Of a stretch of DNA of 56,110 nt, positions 49,578 to 56,110 are shown in pieces (the first letter of the stretch is position 1; each line of letters begins with the position of its first letter). A program made the position numbers and the translations under genes. The stretch comes from Magnetococcales bacterium (GTDB taxonomy: Bacteria > Pseudomonadota > Magnetococcia > Magnetococcales > JADFYX01). The notes beneath the pieces are model-generated. The model searched no databases. It was given only the letters and a program-made list of their open reading frames with translations, and had not been told where the DNA came from. Location of the stretch: NCBI GenBank assembly GCA_015232365.1, contig JADFZU010000013.1:1-56110 (forward strand). The letters are read 5' to 3'.

Positions 49578-50480
49578 TTAGAATGAAACCTTTGCCACCG
49601 CTGCAAAGGCCGCATCTTCAATCCCCTCACCCCCATCCAACCATACAATCTCCGCCCCCTTTTTCTCCATACGCCGGAACCAGGTATCTTGACGTTTGGC
49701 AAATTTATGGATCGCCTGGTTTAACTTGCCAAACATGGTCTCTAGGTCTATATCTCCTTGTAACATTTGATAAATAAACCTGTACTCCAAACCATAAAAC
49801 ATCAACCGCTCCCCACTTACACCAGCAGCTAGCAACCCCTCGACCTCCTCAACCATCCCCTCTTTTAGACGCTGCTCTAAACGGTAGGTAATTCGCTGAC
49901 GCAGAACTGAACGCTGCCAACGAATTCCCAATATCAAAGGGTTGATTGCAGGTGCCGGTGGCAGTTCTGCCAATAGTGCTCCCTCCCCTTCGGCAATCTC
50001 AATAGCCCTTAGCAGACGCTGCCTGTCTAGCTGGTCGGTGACATTGTGCTGAACTGGACGGAGCTTTGCCAGACGTTGGTTTAACTCCTCCATTGAGAGA
50101 CTGGCTAGCTGGCTACGTAGAACCGGACTCTCCGGCACCGGAACCAGACGATAACCACCGAGAACAGAGTCTAGATATAGGCCGCTGCCGCCAACCAATA
50201 CCGGCAAAGCCTTTCGGCTGCGGATATCTTCTACTGCTTGATAGGCCAAACGCTGATAATCAAAAAGGTTGAACTCATCTCCGGGACTGGCGATATCTAT
50301 CAAGTGGTATGGAACCTGACCATATTCAGCCAAATCCTTACCAGTTCCTATATCCATCCCGGTGAAAACCTGCCGGGAGTCAGCAGAGATAATCTCGCCT
50401 CCCAGCTTTTCAGCCAAAATTACCCCCAACTTGGTTTTACCTGAAGCGGTTGGCCCTACCACGGCTAACAAGTTTTTCAT
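49578..50480 (-). CDS. miaA: tRNA dimethylallyltransferase
   Basis: This 300-aa enzyme adds a dimethylallyl group to A37 of tRNAs that read codons starting with U. The P-loop is GPTASGKT at residues 9-16. SADSRQVFTGMDIGTGK, HLIDIASPGDEFNLFDYQ, GGSGLYLDSVLGGY and the C-terminal FAKRQDTWFRR are all conserved. Length is slightly short but complete. Its ATG overlaps the stop of the 96-aa upstream gene as ATGA. About 170 bp separate it from pyrG. Confidence 0.96.
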   Translation of the reverse strand: MKNLLAVVGPTASGKTKLGVILAEKLGGEIISADSRQVFTGMDIGTGKDLAEYGQVPYHLIDIASPGDEFNLFDYQRLAYQAVEDIRSRKALPVLVGGSGLYLDSVLGGYRLVPVPESPVLRSQLASLSMEELNQRLAKLRPVQHNVTDQLDRQRLLRAIEIAEGEGALLAELPPAPAINPLILGIRWQRSVLRQRITYRLEQRLKEGMVEEVEGLLAAGVSGERLMFYGLEYRFIYQMLQGDIDLETMFGKLNQAIHKFAKRQDTWFRRMEKKGAEIVWLDGGEGIEDAAFAAVAKVSF

Positions 50481-50767
50481 AAACTACGCTTACTGAATAC
50501 AGAGGGGGCGATAATAAAATAGAGCACTACCGGCGGCATAAGAGCCACCAAGAGCTGCTCATTGAGCAGAGAATACTGACGTCTAAACAGTGAGACCAAA
50601 ACCCTGGCAAAACCAAACTGAAACCAGATTAAAGAGCATAAGAACCACATCTCCTCCCAGTGACTGCCACCACTAACCCGAAAATGCTCATTGATAATGG
50701 TTAAACTAAACCCTCCCCAGATTATAGCACCTATCCACCATGATCTGAAATCAACACTACCTCTCAT
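50477..50767 (-). CDS. Small membrane protein of unknown function, 96 aa
   Basis: This 96-aa protein has three hydrophobic stretches: WIGAIIWGGFSLTIIN, MWFLCSLIWFQFGFARVLVSLF and LLVALMPPVVLYFIIAPSV. It is basic at its ends, including RRQYSLLNEQ. It overlaps both the upstream integrase-like gene (ATGA at its start) and the downstream miaA (ATGA at its end), so it is translationally coupled on both sides. I do not recognise a family. Confidence 0.65.
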   Translation of the reverse strand: MRGSVDFRSWWIGAIIWGGFSLTIINEHFRVSGGSHWEEMWFLCSLIWFQFGFARVLVSLFRRQYSLLNEQLLVALMPPVVLYFIIAPSVFSKRSL

Positions 50768-51798
50768 CGGCTTCTAATTCCAACAGCCACACCAAAAGAG
50801 CCTCGAGAAGCTGGCTTTGCCCTGGTTTTCCCATGTCTGCTGGCATCAGGAGCCAAATTTTCCGGCTCTCTTTTGGTTTTATAAAGCATAGCTTGCTTGT
50901 CGCCAACCAAGCCAACTCCTAAAACATCCAACCGCTTTATCAAGGCTTTAATCTGCTGCTGCGGAAGTCGACGACCACGTATGGCTCTGGTTCCGGCAAT
51001 CGCAATTATCTCCAACTCACTTAGTCCAGCCTCCCTCATCCTGGAAATCGCCTCAAAACGTAGATCACCAAACTGAAACTCTTTCATTCGAGCAGTTAAA
51101 AGTACCCGGCGAAAAACCGTATCTATGGAGTAAGGTCGCCGAGTTGCATATCGGCCCAGCTCACCATAAAAAATCAATTTTGTGTCTTCAGGAGGTGTGG
51201 ATTTGGCAAAAATATCGGCAAAAATAGCTACCGCCACCTGGGTTAAAGGGACCGGGCGGGGAGCTTTATTCTGACTCTTGGGGACAACAACAACCCGCTT
51301 TTCAAGATCTATATCGGTTTTTTTCAAGAGAAGAATTTCACTTTTACGCATTGCTGTTTCAAGACTCAACCTGACCACCCAGCCGACAAACGGGTTTATA
51401 TGCTGGTCGCAAGCAGCCAAAAGGCGCACCTGCTCACCCCTTCGAAGACGGCGGTTACGACCATGGCTTCTGGATGTTTTGCCAAGACTACTTACCGGAT
51501 TCACCTCCAGGCCAATCTGCCACTCTGTTATAGCCTTGTTAAAAAGCTCCGATAAAAATATAAAATCTTTCTCAACCGTTGCCGCCGAAGCACTTTTAAG
51601 TCTTCTATCCCGGTAGGAGGAGAGAGCCAATGGGGTTATGGAGCCGATAAGTTGATCACCGCCCAACCCTTTGAGCAGAGTTCTTGCCAAACGCTCACTG
51701 CGTGTCAGGCTCTTGGGGGAGAGTTGGCCGCCAATCTCGCTCAGATAGCGCTCCATGGCCATCTGTAGAGTAACATCTTGATAATCTCCCATTGTCAT
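50764..51798 (-). CDS. Tyrosine recombinase-like protein lacking catalytic residues
   Basis: This 344-aa protein has the layout of a phage-integrase-family recombinase: an N-terminal SAM-like DNA-binding domain (SPKSLTRSERLARTLLKGLGG) and a C-terminal catalytic fold. The first active-site Arg is present (LETAMRKSEILLL), and the Lys strand and PRPVPLT follow. The His-x-x-Arg box reads FGDLRFEAISRM, without the first His. The later His box reads AGTRAI, and no Tyr follows in the normal RYxH position, where RGRRLPQQQIKAL is seen. It is therefore probably inactive as a recombinase. It is coupled to the 96-aa gene. Confidence 0.75.
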   Translation of the reverse strand: MTMGDYQDVTLQMAMERYLSEIGGQLSPKSLTRSERLARTLLKGLGGDQLIGSITPLALSSYRDRRLKSASAATVEKDFIFLSELFNKAITEWQIGLEVNPVSSLGKTSRSHGRNRRLRRGEQVRLLAACDQHINPFVGWVVRLSLETAMRKSEILLLKKTDIDLEKRVVVVPKSQNKAPRPVPLTQVAVAIFADIFAKSTPPEDTKLIFYGELGRYATRRPYSIDTVFRRVLLTARMKEFQFGDLRFEAISRMREAGLSELEIIAIAGTRAIRGRRLPQQQIKALIKRLDVLGVGLVGDKQAMLYKTKREPENLAPDASRHGKTRAKPASRGSFGVAVGIRSR

Positions 51799-51828
51799 AA
51801 ATTATACAAACTCTCCAAAAAATAGTGG

Positions 51829-52665
51829 TTACAGGAGTAAGTATACCATAACACCCACAGAGGCGAGCCAAAGATTGGTTATGTTGCTAACAACAATATT
51901 CAGAACTGCTGCCAGACCCAGATCCCTACGCAGCAGAGCCATAACAGATTTAAACTCCGGCCAACTTGTTAGAATAGATAGAACTACAAAACCTATGACC
52001 CCTTTTGGTACACGAGAGGCATCTGACGCATAACCAACTACCGGATCAAGAAAATAGCCAGATATTACCAATACCAGAATCGATGGGTATAACCACCATT
52101 TGGCAATTGCCAACTCATGCTCCTCCTCAGCAGCCTCTTCGGGAGGACGCCTGAAAAATAGCAGAGCTGTTGCCGGAATCAAAACTAGAATCCACAACCA
52201 GTATTGATCAGTATCTATTAGATAAAAACCACCTGCCAGGGCAATGGTTATCAACATTGTTATAGAAAAATATATTGGTGCGACACGAAATACCAGGCCA
52301 ATACGTCCCACCAGCAGAGCGGCAACCATCAACAAGACCGGATTCATATAGTTTGAACCCAACGGGGTGGACGAAGCAAAAAGAATATCGCCGCCAATTA
52401 GACCAACCACCACTACCAACGCTTCTGGACCATTGGTTAAAAATCCGGTTAAAGTCCCAATTCCCGGAATATTTTTCATGGTTTCAATCATAATTTCAAC
52501 TGAGGAGCCAACTAAAAACATGATAAAAACCACTGCCAGCGCCCCCCAAAGAGAGGCTAATATATCTCCATCAAAAATATAGGCAGCTCCGCAAAAAAAC
52601 AGGGCCGTCAACAACCAGGAGACTATATCTACGACTTGGATGGAATCAGCAATAAAACGCTTCAT
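51829..52665 (-). CDS. Ca2+:cation antiporter-like membrane protein (divergent CaCA family)
   Basis: This 278-aa protein has about nine or ten hydrophobic helices and an internal duplication. The first alpha-repeat is FLVGSSVEIMIETMKNIPGIG with FLTNGPEALVVVVGLIGGD...LGSNYMNP. The second is VVLSILTSWPEFKSVMALLRRDLGLAAVLNIVVSNITNLWLA. The conserved acidic residue and the GSN / VSN turns match the CaCA (YrbG/ChaA) family, but other motifs are altered, so the ion is uncertain. An acidic loop (PPEEAAEEEHE) separates the halves. It lies between truA and the integrase-like gene in the operon. Confidence 0.75.
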   Translation of the reverse strand: MKRFIADSIQVVDIVSWLLTALFFCGAAYIFDGDILASLWGALAVVFIMFLVGSSVEIMIETMKNIPGIGTLTGFLTNGPEALVVVVGLIGGDILFASSTPLGSNYMNPVLLMVAALLVGRIGLVFRVAPIYFSITMLITIALAGGFYLIDTDQYWLWILVLIPATALLFFRRPPEEAAEEEHELAIAKWWLYPSILVLVISGYFLDPVVGYASDASRVPKGVIGFVVLSILTSWPEFKSVMALLRRDLGLAAVLNIVVSNITNLWLASVGVMVYLLL

Positions 52666-52687
52666 TTAATCAACTCCAAAGATCTCA

Positions 52688-53428
52688 TCAATTGGGGTAG
52701 GAAATTTTTGTAAGATAGAGACCGGTCGCAGGGGCCATGGGGCCGGCCTTGGTTCTGTCCCGCCCCTCCAACACCTCTTTTATATAAGATGGCAGCCACT
52801 CTCCCAAACCAACTTTAACCAGAGAGCCAACCATATTCCGCACCATATGATATAAAAAAGCGTTTGCACCAATAGTCAGGGTTAATAACTCATCTTCTTG
52901 AGTAAAGCGTAACACAGAGACAGTTCGAACCGGGTTTGGTGCCGAACAAGATGCAGCACGAAAGGCTGAAAAATCATGAGTTCCCAACAGATATGTTCCA
53001 GCCTCCTCCATAAGAGCAATATCCAGGGGGCGAGGATGGTGCCAAACCCGGTCACGCTCCAGAGCTGGAGGCTCAGGACGTAAGCTCATTTTGTAACTGT
53101 ACTCTCGATAAAAAGCTGAATAGCGGGCATGAAATGAAGGTTCAACCTCCTCGGCACTCAAAACCGACAGACCTTGTGGAGTCATGGCATTCAAGGCCCG
53201 AACAATCTCACCCACCGGACGTTCAAACGGGCTGTCAAAGTGGGCTACCTGAGCTGTTGCATGAACGCCTGCATCAGTACGACCAGCACCAATCACAGTA
53301 ATAGGCTGGGCAAACAGCCGGGCAAGGGCAACCTGTAATACCCCCTGCACTGTCTGAACTGTGGGTTGAATCTGCCAGCCGGAGAAAAGACCGCCGTCAT
53401 ACTCCAGAACCAATCGAAAACGTGCCAC
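52688..53428 (-). CDS. truA: tRNA pseudouridine synthase A
   Basis: This 246-aa enzyme makes pseudouridine at positions 38-40 of the tRNA anticodon stem. The catalytic Asp is in GAGRTDAGVHATAQVAHFD. LEYDGGLFSGWQIQPTVQTVQG at the N-terminus and NAFLYHMVRNMVGSLVKVG near the C-terminus are typical. The start is a GTG at 53428. It precedes the CaCA-like gene by 22 bp and follows the RnfH-like gene by 39 bp. Confidence 0.96.
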   Translation of the reverse strand: MARFRLVLEYDGGLFSGWQIQPTVQTVQGVLQVALARLFAQPITVIGAGRTDAGVHATAQVAHFDSPFERPVGEIVRALNAMTPQGLSVLSAEEVEPSFHARYSAFYREYSYKMSLRPEPPALERDRVWHHPRPLDIALMEEAGTYLLGTHDFSAFRAASCSAPNPVRTVSVLRFTQEDELLTLTIGANAFLYHMVRNMVGSLVKVGLGEWLPSYIKEVLEGRDRTKAGPMAPATGLYLTKISYPN

Positions 53429-53467
53429 AGAACAAACAACCTCAATTAACTATTATCTACTCAATAA

Positions 53468-54088
53468 TCAAGATTGAGCCGCAGCAGCTTTTTTAGCTTT
53501 TGCCGCTGCCACTCTTGCTTTCATCGCTGCCATTTTAGCAGCTTTTTCATCAGCAGGGTCTGCAGCAGGTGTGGTAGCTGGTTCGACAGCAGGTACCGCA
53601 TCGCCACCGGCAGCCGCAGCAGCTTTTTTGGCTTTTGCTGCTGCTACTTTGGCTTTCATTGCTGCCATTTTAGCAGCCTTATCATCACCAACATCTGCAG
53701 TAGGTGCTGCATCGCCACCAGCAGCCGCAGCAGCCTTTTTGGCTTTTGCCGCTGCTACTTTGGCTTTCATCGCTGCAACTTTATCTGCCGGAGAGCCAGA
53801 CTCTGCTGCTACAGTTTTTGCTGCTGGAGCTTTGGCGGGGCGGCTCTTTTTAACCGGCTTACCTAATGCAGGGCGGTAGATCTCTACCCGCTCCCCATCG
53901 ACCAATACCCGGTCATTATCAACTATTTTTCCCCATACACCAAGTTTAGATGTGGAAAGATCAAGATCAGCAAATTTATTGACTATTCCTGATTGTTGGA
54001 CAGCTTGCATTGCTGTTCCACCCTCTTCCAGCTCGATATTCATAACCATCTGTTTTTTAGCTTCGGCATAGGCTACGGCAACTTTCAT
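53468..54088 (-). CDS. RnfH-family ubiquitin-like protein fused to a Lys/Ala-rich repeat tail
   Basis: This 206-aa protein starts at 54088 (MKVAVAYAEAKKQ), behind GGGAGAG; an upstream start at 54136 is less likely. Residues 1-80 fit the RnfH family, a beta-grasp fold (VAYAEAKKQMVMNIELEEGGTAMQAVQ; LGVWGKIVDNDRVLVDGERVEIYRPAL). Residues 85-206 are low-complexity. They contain three near-identical units, each with (K)MAAMKAKVAAAKAKKAAAA, separated by acidic/Pro-rich linkers. Such K/A tails resemble the C-terminal repeats of RnfC. The gene is first in the operon that runs to eno; no other rnf gene is in the window. Its function is unknown. Confidence 0.78.
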   Translation of the reverse strand: MKVAVAYAEAKKQMVMNIELEEGGTAMQAVQQSGIVNKFADLDLSTSKLGVWGKIVDNDRVLVDGERVEIYRPALGKPVKKSRPAKAPAAKTVAAESGSPADKVAAMKAKVAAAKAKKAAAAAGGDAAPTADVGDDKAAKMAAMKAKVAAAKAKKAAAAAGGDAVPAVEPATTPAADPADEKAAKMAAMKARVAAAKAKKAAAAQS

Positions 54089-54476
54089 GAACCAGCTCTC
54101 CCAATCGAAATAATATCCAATATTCTCCTCAACCACGAATAATAGTCACACTTTAGCCTCTCTTTCAATAGATAATGCCTTATTGGTTTAGCATAAACCC
54201 TTCTATGTAAGTTACCTGCTATTTACAACTACCTATTTTATAAATATATTTTTTTATACACGGATTTTTTTGTTGGAATCTGGTTGTGACACACTCAAAA
54301 CCAAAAAATGTAGTGGGCCACACACAATTACCACACAATAATTTTTTGATGCAATTTACTGTTATATGTTGATAATTGAAGAATATATAAAATATACTGG
54401 CACACAAATTGTAAAATATATAGTATGGGCTGGATAATTTGTACTATTTTGACATTTTAAGGATAGCTGAAGCTTT
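54089..54476. promoter_or_regulatory. AT-rich divergent region upstream of parA, with CACACAA repeats
   Basis: About 390 bp lie between the RnfH-like operon (minus) and parA (plus). It is very AT-rich. CACACAAT occurs at 54321 and 54332, 11 bp apart, and CACACAAA at 54401. The promoter of the long minus operon should also lie here. The repeats might be operator sites, but this is speculative. Confidence 0.4.
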
Positions 54477-55247
54477 ATGAAAATTTATTCCGTATACAAT
54501 ATTAAAGGCGGCGTTGGCAAAACTACTACTGCGGTCAATTTAGCCTATATGTCAGCCGCTAGCGGTGCTAGGACCATGATATGGGATCTGGACCCCCAAG
54601 GTGGAACCAGTTATTACCTCTGTGTAAAACCAAAAGTTAAAGGTGGAGCAAAAGGCCTTATCCAACAAAAATCACAGTTTGAAAATCTTCTAAAGATGAC
54701 CGGCTATCCAAACCTTGATCTACTGCCTGCAGATATCTCGTACAGGAATATGGACCATTACCTGGAAAAGGAGTCCAGACCAACCAATGGTTTACACCGG
54801 ATTCTCCAGCCACTGAAAAACAGCTACGACAATGTTTTTCTCGACTGCCCTCCAGGGTTGACTACCATAACTGAAAATGTCTTTAAAATTTCAGATGTTC
54901 TGCTCGTACCATTAATCCCTACACCCCTATCTCTTAGGGCTTATAACCGTCTGGTACAGTTTCTGGTTAAACGCAGAACCAAAAAGCTTCAGGTTGTACC
55001 GTTTTTCAACATGGTCAATATCAACAAACCAATCCACCGGATTGTCACCAAAAACGTCCATCAAAAGCATCCCATCTTCCTGCGTAGCTCCATACCGGAG
55101 TCTACTATAATTGAAGCCATGGGCATTAAAAGATCACCAATATTCACATATGCCCGGGAATCAGCAGAGGCCACTGCCTTTCAAGATCTCTGGAAAGAGG
55201 TGAGCCAACGGGAAAAAGGCCATAAACGCAAAAAGAAAGCTTTATAG
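54477..55247 (+). CDS. parA: ParA-family ATPase (orphan)
   Basis: This 256-aa protein has the deviant Walker A KGGVGKTTT at residues 10-18, DLDPQGG at about 38 and the DCPPG switch region at about 122. C-terminal Lys/Arg-rich residues (REKGHKRKKKAL) could bind DNA. It has no N-terminal HTH, as in the small type Ib or cargo-positioning ParAs. No parB or parS-like site adjoins it, so it is an orphan and may position a cargo other than the chromosome. It is followed by a strong terminator, making it a single-gene unit. Confidence 0.85.
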   Translation: MKIYSVYNIKGGVGKTTTAVNLAYMSAASGARTMIWDLDPQGGTSYYLCVKPKVKGGAKGLIQQKSQFENLLKMTGYPNLDLLPADISYRNMDHYLEKESRPTNGLHRILQPLKNSYDNVFLDCPPGLTTITENVFKISDVLLVPLIPTPLSLRAYNRLVQFLVKRRTKKLQVVPFFNMVNINKPIHRIVTKNVHQKHPIFLRSSIPESTIIEAMGIKRSPIFTYARESAEATAFQDLWKEVSQREKGHKRKKKAL

Positions 55248-55288
55248 CTGATTTTTCAGATCAAACAATTTTAACTTAACCAACCATT

Positions 55289-55326
55289 AAACCCAAGCAG
55301 GGAGAAGCACACCCTGCTTGGGTTTT
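55289..55326 (+). terminator. Rho-independent terminator of parA
   Basis: AAACCCAAGCAGGG (55289-55302) pairs with CCCTGCTTGGGTTT (55312-55325), a 14-bp perfect stem with a 9-nt loop, ending in TTTT. Confidence 0.92.
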
Positions 55327-55379
55327 CCCGCCACAAAACACCCGCCTGCTCATTTGTTGAATATCAATGTATACTGGAA

Positions 55380-55421
55380 CCTGGAAACAGCGGTTTAAAG
55401 TGCGTACATGGCACAATCTAA
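55380..55421 (+). repeat. Second dispersed repeat, partner of 35322-35362
   Basis: CCTGGAAACAGCGGTTTAAA followed by GTGCGTACATGGCACAAT is an inverted copy of 35322-35362, with about 36 of 42 positions the same. It lies 240 bp upstream of a MITE-like half copy. Confidence 0.55.
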
Positions 55422-55666
55422 TGACTTATCTAGTGTACCAGTGAAACCCCTTATCACCGTGTTGGTTACAAGGTTTTTTCATGATATGTTGGTGACTTTC
55501 CACAGCAGACAAATACCTGCCTCTAACTACCGTTTTAAATTGATACACACCATCTACTTCCAAAATGGTTAAACCTATATTCTGTAGTTTGGCAGACATA
55601 CCTGGCACAACCTCTTGAGCCACATTACAAACCAGAAAAAAGTTTTGTCGCCAGCAGGGTAATTTT

Positions 55667-55766
55667 GACTTGTTCTGATTTACCAGATGAATCAATAGGT
55701 TGTTGCCAGTTATGTGAGAACAACTGCCAAACCTAGGATTAATACACGCCAAACTGCCAAATCTAG
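55667..55766 (+). repeat. Right-half copy of the MITE-like repeat with a doubled end
   Basis: GACTTGTTCTGATTTACCAG and GTTGTTGCCAGTTATGTGAG match the right half of copies A and B. It has two successive terminal repeats, ...AACTGCCAAACCTAG and AACTGCCAAATCTAG, the latter ending at 55766. The left half is absent. It lies directly before the truncated PiT gene. Confidence 0.7.
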
Positions 55767-55810
55767 ATTAAAGAGCCTGACAATCTTTCAGACCAATATT
55801 TGCAAACGCT

Positions 55811-56110
55811 ATGGGAACTTCAGTTGGTTCCGGTGCTATCACAGTTAAACAGGCAATCATTATTGCCGCTATTTTTGAATTTGCTGGTGCATTTATCGCT
55901 GGTGGTGCTGTTACCAAGACCATCCGTAAGGGAATTATCAACCCAGAGTCCATTGTAGGCAATCCTGAAATTCTGATTTACGGAATGTTGGGTGCACTTC
56001 TTGGTGCTGCGGTTTGGTTGATGATCGCTACTGCCCGTGGTTGGCCTGTATCTACAACTCAATCAATTGTTGGTGCGTTGGTTGGATTCGGTATGGCTGG
56101 CATTGGTATG
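55811..56110 (+). CDS. PiT-family inorganic phosphate transporter, 5'-truncated and running off the window
   Basis: The frame reads MGTSVGSGAITVKQAIIIAA and continues through FEFAGAFIAGGAVTKTIRKGI and RGWPVSTTQSIVGALVGFG, the N-terminal half of PiT permeases that import phosphate with H+ or Na+. In the family this is preceded by a first helix and GANDVANAMG. Here the frame upstream reads only PIFANAMG and then, eight codons further back, meets a TGA at 55778-55780, next to the repeat ending at 55766. The GAND half of the signature and the first helix are therefore missing. It may be a pseudogene, or translation may start at the ATG at 55811. The C-terminus is outside the window. Confidence 0.72.
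   Translation, partial: MGTSVGSGAITVKQAIIIAAIFEFAGAFIAGGAVTKTIRKGIINPESIVGNPEILIYGMLGALLGAAVWLMIATARGWPVSTTQSIVGALVGFGMAGIGM

Larger units (their letters stand above)
55248..55810. other. Repeat-rich region between parA and the PiT gene
   Basis: About 560 bp hold the parA terminator (55289-55326), the second repeat (55380-55421) and a right-half MITE-like copy (55667-55766). A minus-strand open frame of 108 codons at 55426-55752 overlaps the repeat and is probably spurious. No other gene is supported. Confidence 0.5.

Noticed and set aside
53571-53879. Plus-strand Ala-rich open frame opposite the RnfH-like tail
   Set aside because: It is the antisense of a repetitive Lys/Ala-coding stretch, which keeps other frames open by composition.
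55426-55752. Minus-strand open frame of 108 codons between parA and the PiT gene
   Set aside because: Its first third translates a copy of the dispersed repeat (compare frames inside other copies), it has no ribosome binding site and its composition does not look coding. Kept out of the gene list.

Overview
The window reads as chromosome of a Gram-negative, piliated and probably flagellated proteobacterium with moderate GC. The evidence is a type IV major pilin behind a sigma-54 promoter, KdsA (Kdo for LPS), a secreted FKBP isomerase, a nonulosonic acid pathway with a Maf-type flagellin glycosyltransferase, and a split glycine decarboxylase (GcvPA/GcvPB). I cannot place it to genus from sequence alone.

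Layout. 0-0.8 kb: the end of an IS21-type element (IstB tail plus three 23-bp end repeats) inserted into an IS5-type transposase, which is cut off at the junction. 1-16.6 kb: scattered housekeeping genes (gltX, a SEC-C/TPR protein, aspS, a DUF2723 membrane protein, pilA, a TauD-like oxygenase, an ankyrin protein, a hybrid histidine kinase, an ABC-F ATPase, an FKBP isomerase). 17-30 kb: a surface-sugar island. It holds a GmhA-like isomerase, then, on the minus strand, genes matching legionaminic acid synthesis (LegB, LegC, LegG, LegI, a CBS-nucleotidyltransferase like PtmE, and LegF), a large Maf protein, and two tandem TPR-glycosyltransferases on the plus strand. 30-36 kb: a SpmA-SpmB fusion and several small or unknown genes, with a high density of repeats. 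36-41.6 kb: aconitase, SppA, a Cys-rich MerR regulator and a cyclic-nucleotide-regulated K+ channel.

41.6-54.1 kb: twelve minus-strand genes packed with short gaps or ATGA overlaps, read in the order rnfH-like, truA, CaCA antiporter, degenerate integrase, small membrane protein, miaA, pyrG, kdsA, gcvT, gcvPA, gcvPB, eno. This looks like one or a few long operons joining tRNA modification, CTP, Kdo and glycine cleavage. 54.4-56.1 kb: an orphan ParA ATPase, then a PiT phosphate permease whose first conserved motif is missing next to a repeat.

The least expected structure is a family of dispersed, MITE-like elements of about 160 bp. Their terminal inverted repeats are of the type CTAGATTCGGCAGTT / AACTGCCGAATCTAG, and the whole element is an imperfect palindrome. 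Full copies lie at 1008-1171, 11200-11360 and 34711-34870, with a 49-bp mini-form at 22164-22212 and half copies at 10531-10588, 35261-35320 and 55667-55766. Several copies abut stop codons exactly. A second family of GC-rich double hairpins lies at 5921-5967, 8558-8600, 35889-35925 and 41590-41634. Other notable items are an RnfH-like protein fused to a Lys/Ala repeat tail, a tyrosine recombinase lacking catalytic residues inside the housekeeping operon, and four TGTCA boxes at exact 10-bp spacing upstream of the pilin promoter.
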